Origin: Undibacterium cyanobacteriorum
GTDB lineage: Bacteria > Pseudomonadota > Gammaproteobacteria > Burkholderiales > Burkholderiaceae_D
Length of the DNA: 64,000 bases
Direction of reading: 5' to 3'
NCBI RefSeq assembly: GCF_031326225.1
Contig: NZ_CP133720.1
Location: 1,426,001 to 1,490,000, forward strand
Position numbers and translations under genes: made by a program. This document shows, in pieces, positions 43,781 to 50,592 of the stretch (positions are counted from its first letter, which is position 1; the number at the start of each line of letters is the position of its first letter). Below the pieces are notes generated by a model, which had not been told where the DNA came from, ran no database searches, and saw nothing but the letters and a program-made list of their open reading frames with translations.

Positions 43781-44017
43781 TCACCCTGCAAGAAAAGCAG
43801 AGCCAGTTGGTCGCTTCACCCATTCTTCATCGCTCTTGATGACTTGCTCTGCGCGCAGTGCCAATTTCGTGGCAATAGAAATCGAACGCTCGACCAACTC
43901 ATCCTCATTTTCTGCTGTTAGTTGCTGCTGCTGAATCAGACTGGAAAATATAGTTGCCGCCATTTGCGCGACGACCGATTCACTATGTTGCAAGTGCAGG
44001 AATTCTTCTTTTGACAT
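43781..44017 (-). CDS. Hypothetical small protein
   Basis: Soluble, helical protein of 78 residues, acidic (MSKEEFLHLQHSESVVAQMA, AENEDELVERSISIATKLAL). No family recognised. The start is preceded by GGAGAACG, a good ribosome-binding site, which supports it as a real gene. Downstream 105 bases lead to the YdjM-like gene; co-transcription is possible. Confidence 0.62.
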   Translation of the reverse strand: MSKEEFLHLQHSESVVAQMAATIFSSLIQQQQLTAENEDELVERSISIATKLALRAEQVIKSDEEWVKRPTGSAFLAG

Positions 44018-44361
44018 ACGTTCTCCTTGTGTTTCTAAGCGATTGAGTTCAGATATTGTCTCATACCAGCTCGATTGTGATTATTAATATTAAGTTTGAT
44101 TTGCTTCACATTTGAATGGTTTCTTTACTGCCTTGTCAAACAGAGCCGATGCTAGGTTGCGTATTAAAGTGCAGGTCGTAAACGAAGTACGTTTAAAGGT
44201 TAAATCGAAAACAGTACCATAACCAAAGGTGCTCCACTGTGCCATTAAAATGAGTGAATGCTCGGGAACTCACCAAGGACAAAACTTTACTCTTACCTGT
44301 CATAGAAGTTTCATGTTGGCCTTGTGAACCTGAAGATAGGGAAGGTCGTGAGGTCGAAAGG
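44018..44361. other. Intergenic region without recognised gene
   Basis: About 340 bases. A short open frame on the minus strand (44193-44417) overlaps the end of the HEPN-like gene and has no features. No hairpin or RNA gene was seen. Confidence 0.5.
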
Positions 44362-45021
44362 TTAGTCCGTTTTTTCGGAGCCACGGCGAGCGAAGTCAAG
44401 TAACCGCCGGAGGTCATTTGGAGCGTTCCATGAGAAGAATGACCCGTCGAAGTCTGAAGAATAGTTATTAAGTATGGAACTCATTGCATCAACAGCCGTC
44501 TCGATATCACCCCAAATAATCTCCGCTTCTACTCTTATGAGCGATCTATCATCGAAATATTTTTTATCAAAGTGACCGTGATATTTATCCCGACGGAGTT
44601 TGATGCTAGGCAATACAGCGAGCGATCTAAGTTTTTGACGATCTTCATTGATTGAGTTCGAAGTGATTTGTTTTCGATCTTTTAGCATCCAGTGATCGTC
44701 AGCGTAAGACCTGCGGCGCTGAAGTTCCTTGGTTGAAAGCCACACTCGGTTGTACTCGACAAACGTCAAGAAGTTGAATAATCCTCTTTGACCTTTCTCA
44801 TCAAGCAGCTTATCTGCCCACATGATCACAGTGCTGAAAAGGGCTGCCTCCGTTACGCGGAAAAACCCAGGAGCAAGGTTGATTTCGTTAAGATAATCAT
44901 GTGTGTGATCGGATATTTGTCTGAGTACTGAGACGCTATCTATGAGGCAGTGAATTTCTTTCCTTAAGTGTTCTCGGTATTGGTCGAACTCTTTCTCGAA
45001 ATCAGCGCAGGAGATTCTCAT
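44362..45021 (-). CDS. HEPN/AbiU2-like protein
   Basis: All-helical protein of 219 residues. It contains APGFFRVTEAALFSTVIMWA, DKLLDEKGQRGLFNFL, and R144-D-K-Y-H-G-H150, which fits the R-x4-6-H motif of HEPN ribonucleases and the AbiU2 abortive-infection group. No nucleotidyltransferase (MNT) partner and no phage-defence genes are adjacent. An RNA-cleaving defence or toxin-type role is inferred from fold and motif only. The neighbouring 344-base gap is empty. Confidence 0.6.
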   Translation of the reverse strand: MRISCADFEKEFDQYREHLRKEIHCLIDSVSVLRQISDHTHDYLNEINLAPGFFRVTEAALFSTVIMWADKLLDEKGQRGLFNFLTFVEYNRVWLSTKELQRRRSYADDHWMLKDRKQITSNSINEDRQKLRSLAVLPSIKLRRDKYHGHFDKKYFDDRSLIRVEAEIIWGDIETAVDAMSSILNNYSSDFDGSFFSWNAPNDLRRLLDFARRGSEKTD

Positions 45022-45185
45022 GTTGAGTAACTAGTAGTCAAGTGAAAAAAGTCAAGCTAACATATTCGAAGTAGATCATCAATCAAAGGCAGATATTTTT
45101 CGAAGTGAGTTTGGAGTGTCAGAAAATCGATGAGAAGAGTATGTAACCAAAATTGAAAAAACATGATGTGATCATAGTTACCAAC

Positions 45186-45213
45186 AAAAAAGGGCGACCC
45201 AAAAGTCGCCCTT
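45186..45213 (-). terminator. Rho-independent terminator after asnS
   Basis: On the minus strand AAGGGCGAC pairs with GTCGCCCTT around a short TTTTGG loop and is followed by TTTT. It lies 25 bases after the asnS stop. Confidence 0.92.
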
Positions 45214-45238
45214 CATTATTCCAACTCAAACCAAACTC

Positions 45239-46639
45239 TTAGAAGCGCACATTCCCCGGAGTACGTGGGAATGGGATTACGTCGCGGACATTACCCACAC
45301 CAGTGATGTAGGAAACAGCGCGTTCGAAGCCTAAGCCGAAACCTGCGTGCGGTACTGTGCCGTAGCGGCGCAGATCGCGGTACCAGTAGTATGGTTCTGG
45401 TGCGAGGCCGACTTCTGCCATGCGGGCGTCGAGTACGTCGAGGCGTTCTTCGCGTTGTGAGCCGCCGATGATTTCGCCGATGCCTGGAGCCAGGATGTCC
45501 ATCGCAGCAACAGTTTTGCCGTCATCATTCAAACGCATGTAGAAGGACTTGATGTCTTTCGGATAGTTTTGCAAAACGACTGGGCCGTTGACGTGTTTTT
45601 CAGCCAAATAGCGTTCGTGTTCGGATTGCAAATCGGTACCCCATGACACTGGGTATTCGAATTTTTGACCGCAGTTTTGCAAGATGTTGATCGCTTCTGT
45701 GTAGTCCATGCGTACGAATGGTTTGGCGATGATATTTTGCAGTTTCGCGATCACGCCTTTTTCGACGCGCTCTTCGAAGAAGGCCATGTCGTCAGCACGT
45801 TCGTTCAAGACGGCCGTGAACACGTATTTCAGCATCGCTTCGGCGAGGTCGGCATTCTTTGCCAAGTCGGCGAAGGCGACTTCTGGTTCGATCATCCAGA
45901 ACTCAGCCAAGTGACGGCTGGTGTTGGAGTTTTCTGCGCGGAAGGTTGGGCCGAAGGTGTAGACTTTGGACAAAGCCATGCAATAGGTTTCGACGTTCAA
46001 TTGGCCAGAAACAGTGAGGAAGGTTTCTTTGCCGAAGAAGTCTTTTGAGAAGTCTGGCTTTCCTTCTGGTGTTTTTGGGAAGTTCATCATATCGAGTGTC
46101 GATACGCGGAACATTTCACCTGCGCCTTCGCAATCGGAAGCGGTCAAGATCGGTGTATTGACCCAGAAGAAATCTTGTTCGTGGAAGAAGCGGTGGATCG
46201 CTTGGGCGATCGAGTGGCGCGTACGGGCTACGGCGCCCATGATGTTGGTGCGTGGGCGCAAGTGCGCGTTTTCACGCAAGAATTCCATGCTGTGTGGTTT
46301 TGGTTGAATGGGGTAAGTATCTGGATCTTCCACCAAGCCCATCACGTCAACGCGTTCTGCTTGCATCTCAAAACTTTGGCCGCCGCCTTGGGATGGCACG
46401 ATCATGCCCGTGGCAGAGAAAGAGGCACCTGCCGTCAAGTGCAAGACTTCGTTCTCGTAATTGCTCAAGGTATTCGGGGCGACGATTTGCAGGCTGCCGA
46501 AGCAGGAACCATCGGTTAAGGCGAGGAAAGATACGCCTGCTTTGGAATCACGACGGGTACGCACCCAGCCTTGTACGGTGACGCTGCTGTCACTTGGGGC
46601 TTTGCCGTTCAGAACGTCTTTGACGCTAAATGTTGCCAT
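45239..46639 (-). CDS. asnS: Asparaginyl-tRNA synthetase
   Basis: Class II tRNA synthetase of 466 residues that loads Asn onto tRNA-Asn. N-terminal OB-fold (VTVQGWVRTRRDSKAGVSFL), then class II motifs: FRAENSNTSRHLAEFWMIEPE (here in pieces FRAENSNTSRHLAEF and WMIEPE) as motif 2, and GFGLGFERAVSYITG as motif 3. The ATG at 46639 follows GGAG; five more codons upstream are in frame but not in the family. A strong terminator follows the stop. Full length, no defects. Confidence 0.97.
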   Translation of the reverse strand: MATFSVKDVLNGKAPSDSSVTVQGWVRTRRDSKAGVSFLALTDGSCFGSLQIVAPNTLSNYENEVLHLTAGASFSATGMIVPSQGGGQSFEMQAERVDVMGLVEDPDTYPIQPKPHSMEFLRENAHLRPRTNIMGAVARTRHSIAQAIHRFFHEQDFFWVNTPILTASDCEGAGEMFRVSTLDMMNFPKTPEGKPDFSKDFFGKETFLTVSGQLNVETYCMALSKVYTFGPTFRAENSNTSRHLAEFWMIEPEVAFADLAKNADLAEAMLKYVFTAVLNERADDMAFFEERVEKGVIAKLQNIIAKPFVRMDYTEAINILQNCGQKFEYPVSWGTDLQSEHERYLAEKHVNGPVVLQNYPKDIKSFYMRLNDDGKTVAAMDILAPGIGEIIGGSQREERLDVLDARMAEVGLAPEPYYWYRDLRRYGTVPHAGFGLGFERAVSYITGVGNVRDVIPFPRTPGNVRF

Positions 46640-46880
46640 AATTTTTTTCTCCATTTCTAAGCGAGATGTGGGAATTGACCTGTTTGGTTAATACCGCAGA
46701 AATCTCTTGTGGCGCATATGATAGCCGTTTGCACCGTTAAAACCAATTTTGTTGGTTGGTGTTTGCCTCAGTTTTTGTTAAAAGAGGCTTGGGTGTTGCT
46801 TTGTTTCTTCAATCGTATTTTCTCGGCTTTGTGAATCAAGTGCTGCTCCTAAAGCCTTTATTGTTTCTGAACCTTTGCAG

Positions 46881-47095
46881 GTCGGGAGTAGCCCGACAGC
46901 TAGTTACCTTTTTTGTATCGCCAAAAAAGGTAACCCAAAAAAGGCGACCGCACTAAATCGTCCTTCGGATTCCCAATGCTGCACAACATAAAATGGGAAA
47001 GTGTTGAAACTCGCTTCGCTCAAACAGCAACACTTTCTCTTTCCATTTTCTGTTGAGCAGCATTGGCGATTTAGAAGCGGAAGTGCAGTGCGCGC
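46881..47095. repeat. Composite repeat with two inverted repeats
   Basis: Starts with a GTCGGG-AGTA-CCCGAC hairpin (46881-46897), then a perfect 12-bp inverted repeat GTTACCTTTTTT / AAAAAAGGTAAC (46903-46934), then a long imperfect inverted repeat (46974-47065). This type of GGTAAC-plus-AAAAAAGG unit is common in proteobacterial genomes. It lies upstream of asnS in non-coding DNA. Confidence 0.7.
46974..47065. repeat. Long inverted repeat (about 33-38 bp arms)
   Basis: Arms 46974-47006 (from CAATGCTGCACAACA to GTGTTG) and 47028-47065 (from CAACAC to GAGCAGCATTG) are reverse complements with several mismatches and a few unpaired bases. Loop about 21 bases. Could be a terminal-repeat remnant or a structured RNA. 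Confidence 0.7.
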
Positions 47096-47131
47096 TCAAC
47101 CTGATTTCAACTCATTGGGCGCTACCGTAGT

Positions 47132-47402
47132 TACCGTAGGGCGGGTGCAAGCCGCGCTGCTCAGGTGCTGAACGGCTTGGCGGCGCGGGTTGCACCCGCC
47201 CTACATTTTCATCTACAAATTAAAGGTTTACCGTTCTTTAGCCCCCTCTCCCGCAAGCGGGAGAGGGCAGGGGTGAGGGTGATTGAGAATTCTGCGAAGC
47301 TTATTTGTTTTGTTTCGCTATCGTTGCAGTCAAACAAAAGTTCTAGCTTGCTGAATTTCCCTCATCCCAACCCTTCTCCCGCTTGCGGGAGAAGGGCTTT
47401 AG
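47132..47402. repeat. Tandem duplication, unit 1 (271 bp)
   Basis: Unit begins TACCGTAGGGCGGGTGCAA. Contents: a long palindrome of the GTAGGGCGGGTGCAACCCGCG type (47136-47204), CCCTCTCCCGCAAGCGGGAG hairpin (47244-47267), and the CCCTTCTCCCGC hairpin (47371-47396). A second unit follows directly. Confidence 0.85.
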
Positions 47403-47670
47403 TACCGTAGGGCGGGTGCAACTCGCGCTGTTGTGTTGCTTAACGGCTTGGCGGCGCGGGTTGCACCCGCCCTACATTTTCATCTACAAATTAAAGGTTT
47501 ACCGTTTTTCACTCCCTCTCCCGCAAGCGGGAGAGGGCAGGGGTGAGGGTGATTCAGAAATCTGCAAAGTTTGTTGGGCTTGTATCTCGATCGTTGTAGC
47601 CAAATAAAAGTTTTGCCTTGCTAAACTTCCCTCATCCCAACCCTTCTCCCGCTCGCGGGAGAAGGGCTTT
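47403..47670. repeat. Tandem duplication, unit 2 (268 bp)
   Basis: Same order as unit 1 with scattered differences: long palindrome (47407-47475), CCCTCTCCCGC hairpin (47514-47537), CCCTTCTCCCGC hairpin (47641-47666). The offset between units is 271 bases. It ends a few bases before the dut stop, so it may also act as a terminator for dut. Confidence 0.85.
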
Positions 47671-47676
47671 CGTTCA

Positions 47677-48126
47677 TTAATGCTTTCCCGTACTTCCAAA
47701 ACCACCTTCACCACGTTCGCTTTCGCCGAATTCTTCGACGATGTTGAAACCGACTTGCAGCACCGGCACGATGATCAATTGTGCAAGGCGTTCCATGGGG
47801 TTTAAGGTGAACGCGTTCTGACCGCGGTTCCAAGTCGAGATCATTAATTGACCTTGGTAGTCTGAGTCGATCAAGCCGACCAAGTTTCCGAGTACGATAC
47901 CGTTTTTATGGCCCATGCCGCTGCGCGGCAAGATCATCGCTGCATAGGCGGGGTCGCCAATGTGAATCGCCAAGCCGGTCGGAATCAAGACCGTTTCGCC
48001 CGGTTGAATGGTGATGGCTTCGTCAATGCAAGCACGCAGATCCAAACCGGCGCTGCCGGGTGTGCCATAAGATGGCAGTTGATCTTTCATGCGTGGGTCT
48101 AGGATTTTGAGGTCTATGTTTTTCAT
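47677..48126 (-). CDS. dut: Deoxyuridine 5'-triphosphate nucleotidohydrolase
   Basis: dUTPase of 149 residues that hydrolyses dUTP to dUMP, keeping uracil out of DNA. Motifs in order: GSAGLDLRA, LPRSGMGHKNGIVLGN, GLIDSDYQGQ (with the catalytic Asp), NRGQNAF and the C-terminal RGEGGFGSTG. ATG 48126 gives the usual length; an ATG eight codons earlier is in frame. It lies downstream of coaBC, separated by 180 bases with a repeat pair. Confidence 0.96.
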   Translation of the reverse strand: MKNIDLKILDPRMKDQLPSYGTPGSAGLDLRACIDEAITIQPGETVLIPTGLAIHIGDPAYAAMILPRSGMGHKNGIVLGNLVGLIDSDYQGQLMISTWNRGQNAFTLNPMERLAQLIIVPVLQVGFNIVEEFGESERGEGGFGSTGKH

Positions 48127-48168
48127 GTTTTGGGCGATGTAATAATTCATTTAATACTGTTTAAATCG

Positions 48169-48240
48169 TCATTCCCGCGAAAGCGGGAATCCACGTTTAG
48201 ACGGTAATCGACATTGGATTCCCGCTTTCGCGGGAATGAC
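48169..48240. repeat. Pair of dRS3-like repeats
   Basis: Two inverted-repeat units, 48171-48190 (ATTCCCGCGAAAGCGGGAAT) and 48218-48237 (ATTCCCGCTTTCGCGGGAAT), facing each other. Each fits ATTCCC-N8-GGGAAT, the pattern of neisserial dRS3 repeats. Between dut and coaBC. Confidence 0.85.
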
Positions 48241-48305
48241 GCATCGGCGGATGTTTGTTTTGCTCGTGCTTTTCTCCCAACCTCTGTGCCTCTGTGTTCA
48301 GGGGT

Positions 48306-49502
48306 TTAGACTCTGGCTGCAATCTCATCCACCAACTGCCGTGCCAAAGTTTGCTTGTCTGCTTTGGCTAAGGCTTGATGTCCGTTCGCGTCGAATAACA
48401 CTAATTCGTTTTCATCTTTGCCGAAGGTGTTGTGGCCGATGTTGCCGACCAAGAGTGGGATGTTTTTCTTGAGGCGTTTGGCGGCGCCGTATTCGAGTAG
48501 GTTTTCAGACTCAGCTGCGAAGCCCACGCAGTACGGTGCTTGCGGTAGGGCAGCGACGCTGGCGAGGATGTCGGGGTTTTGGGCGAATTGCAGCTGTGGT
48601 GTATCGCTGTCAGTTGTCTTCTTGATTTTTTGATCGCTGGCATTCGCTACGCGCCAATCGGCGACGGCTGCGACGGCGATGAAGATATCGTGTGATGCCA
48701 CTTGCGCCATCACTGCATCGTGCATTTGTTGGGCGGTTTGCACTGCTTGTCGTTGTACGCCATAAGGTTGGTCGAGGGCAGTGGGGCCGGAGACTAAGGT
48801 CACATGTGCACCGGCTTCCCATGCGGCTTGGGCGATCGCATAGCCCATTTTTCCTGATGATAAATTCGTGATACCACGGACCGGATCGATCGGTTCGAAG
48901 GTTGGTCCGGCCGTGACTAAGACGCGTTTACCAGCGAGGCGTTTCGCTTGAAATACAGCTTCGAGTTCCGCCAAGATTTGGTCGGGTTCTAGCATGCGGC
49001 CCATGCCGGTTTCTCCGCAGGCTTGGTCGCCAGCGGCGGGGCCAAACACCTGGATGCCGTCGCGTTTGACTTGCTCAACATTACGTTGTGTGGCGGGATT
49101 GCTCCACATTTCGACGTTCATGGCTGGTGCGATCAGCAGAGGGACGCTGCGTGGTCGTGCGATACACAGGGTCGACAGTAGATCGTCACAGGCGCCGTGA
49201 GCGAGTTTGAAAATGAAGTTAGTGCTGCAGGGCGCGATTAAAATAGCATCGGCATCGCGTGTTAAATCGATGTGCGGCATGTTGTTGGCAATGCGCGCAT
49301 CCCATTGATCGGTGTACACCGTGTTGCCCGACAAAGCCTGCATCGTAATCGGCGTGATGAATTGCGTCGCGCTTTGCGTCATGACGACTTGCACGGTCGC
49401 GCCCAGTTTGCCGAGCGAGCGACATAGCTCCGCAACCTTGTAGCAAGCAACGCCACCGGTTAAGCCAAGCACGATTTTTTTACCAGCGAGTCTTGATGTC
49501 AT
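48306..49502 (-). CDS. coaBC: Bifunctional phosphopantothenoylcysteine decarboxylase / phosphopantothenate-cysteine ligase
   Basis: Enzyme of 398 residues with two steps of coenzyme A synthesis. The CoaC half (about 1-190) has LTGGVACYKVAEL, the active His in MPHIDLTRDAD, PAMNVEMW and CGETGMGRM. The CoaB half has VLVTAGPTFEPIDPVRGITN, LSSGKMGYAIA and LVSGPT, and the K-x-K-K region near 285. Length is normal. It is between lspA and dut on the same strand, the common Burkholderiales order. Confidence 0.97.
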   Translation of the reverse strand: MTSRLAGKKIVLGLTGGVACYKVAELCRSLGKLGATVQVVMTQSATQFITPITMQALSGNTVYTDQWDARIANNMPHIDLTRDADAILIAPCSTNFIFKLAHGACDDLLSTLCIARPRSVPLLIAPAMNVEMWSNPATQRNVEQVKRDGIQVFGPAAGDQACGETGMGRMLEPDQILAELEAVFQAKRLAGKRVLVTAGPTFEPIDPVRGITNLSSGKMGYAIAQAAWEAGAHVTLVSGPTALDQPYGVQRQAVQTAQQMHDAVMAQVASHDIFIAVAAVADWRVANASDQKIKKTTDSDTPQLQFAQNPDILASVAALPQAPYCVGFAAESENLLEYGAAKRLKKNIPLLVGNIGHNTFGKDENELVLFDANGHQALAKADKQTLARQLVDEIAARV

Positions 49503-49552
49503 GATGTGACCTTTGAATCTTTTTTTAAACGCCTCAACGCCGAGACGCCGAT

Positions 49553-49580
49553 CTTAAAACACCTCAACGCTGAGGGGTTT
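49553..49580 (-). terminator. Possible hairpin after lspA
   Basis: On the minus strand AAAACCCCTCA and TGAGGTGTTTT pair with one mismatch around a GCGT loop, between the lspA stop and the coaBC start. It could attenuate read-through from lspA into coaBC. Confidence 0.5.
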
Positions 49581-49587
49581 TAATCAA

Positions 49588-50106
49588 TTATTTCTTAACC
49601 CTTCGAAGCTCATCCAAAATAAACAAAGCTGCGCCCAAACAAATCGCGCTATCGGCTAAGTTGAACGCAGCGAAGTGGTACATGTCTTTGTAATGGAAGT
49701 CGAGAAAATCGATGACGTGGCCGTACAGTACGCGGTCAATCACATTGCCAATCGCGCCGCCCATGATCAGAGACAAAGACCAGCAGAACAATTTTTCTGT
49801 CGCGTTTTTCTTGAGTAAATACGTAATGACCAAGGATGCTACCACGCCGATTGCGGTGAACATATAACGTTGCCAGCCGCCTTCTGTGGCGAGAAAACTA
49901 AAGGCTGCGCCTGGGTTGTAGTGAAGCGTCAAATTGAAGAACGAGGTGACGGGATACAACTCGCGATATTCGAAGGTACGCTCAATCGTAATCTTAGAAA
50001 TCTGATCAAGCAAAATCACAATCGCGGCGAGGCCAAGCCATACGCCGAAGAGGCCGCCAGAGGAACCTGATTTGCTGGAGAAAGTATTGGTTTTTTTTGT
50101 CGCCAT
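49588..50106 (-). CDS. lspA: Lipoprotein signal peptidase
   Basis: Inner-membrane aspartic protease of 172 residues that cleaves the signal peptide from prolipoproteins. Four membrane segments. Catalytic Asp124 in GNVIDR and Asp152 in NLADSAI, with NPGAAFSFL as the third family motif. The N-terminus of about 20 polar residues is longer than usual. In the ileS-lspA-coaBC-dut order; substrates include the many lipoproteins in this window. Confidence 0.97.
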   Translation of the reverse strand: MATKKTNTFSSKSGSSGGLFGVWLGLAAIVILLDQISKITIERTFEYRELYPVTSFFNLTLHYNPGAAFSFLATEGGWQRYMFTAIGVVASLVITYLLKKNATEKLFCWSLSLIMGGAIGNVIDRVLYGHVIDFLDFHYKDMYHFAAFNLADSAICLGAALFILDELRRVKK

Positions 50107-50592
50107 AGTTTTGTTTTTGCTGATGTCTATTTTCTAAATCTCCCTTCTCCCGCAGGCGGGAGAAGGGTTGGGGATGAGGGCGGTTCAGGTTTCGATAGGT
50201 TTCATTCAGGACCAATCAGTGAACTTCGATGGCGTGCCATTCGACTATTTCGAGCAGGTTCATCGAATGACTGTGGTCTGAATCTCTTTATCGGCGTGTG
50301 AACTTCCCTCACCCTAACCCTCTCCCGCTAGCGGGAGAGGGGACTTGTTCTCTCGTAGGGCGGGTGCAACCCGCGCTGCTCGGTTGCCATCGCACTACAT
50401 TTTTCTCATCGCTGTCACTCCTGCGCAGGCAGGAGTCCAGTGTCGTACGCGGTACATCAAAAGACTCTGGATTCCCGCCTCCGCGGGAATGACATCGTCG
50501 TTTTTCGTAGGGCGGGTGCAACCCGCGCTGCTCAGGTGCCCTATGGCATGGCGGCGCGGGTTGCACCCGCCCTGCATACTGCATAGTTCTAC
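50107..50592. repeat. Repeat-packed spacer between lspA and ileS
   Basis: 486 bases with at least five palindromic units: CCCTTCTCCCGC (50142-50167), CCCTCTCCCGC (50318-50341), half of a GTAGGGCGGGTGCAA palindrome (50355-50398), a dRS3-like pair (50417-50436 variant ACTCCT...AGGAGT and 50471-50490), and a full GTAGGGCGGGTGCAA palindrome (50507-50575). No gene. The ileS-lspA co-transcript, if any, would be highly structured here. Confidence 0.8.

Noticed and set aside
26907..45021. Integrative element or prophage
   Set aside because: No integrase, att direct repeat, tRNA or phage structural gene was found.
47132..47670. CRISPR array
   Set aside because: Repeats are long palindromes in two 271-bp units, not short direct repeats with unique spacers, and no cas gene is present.
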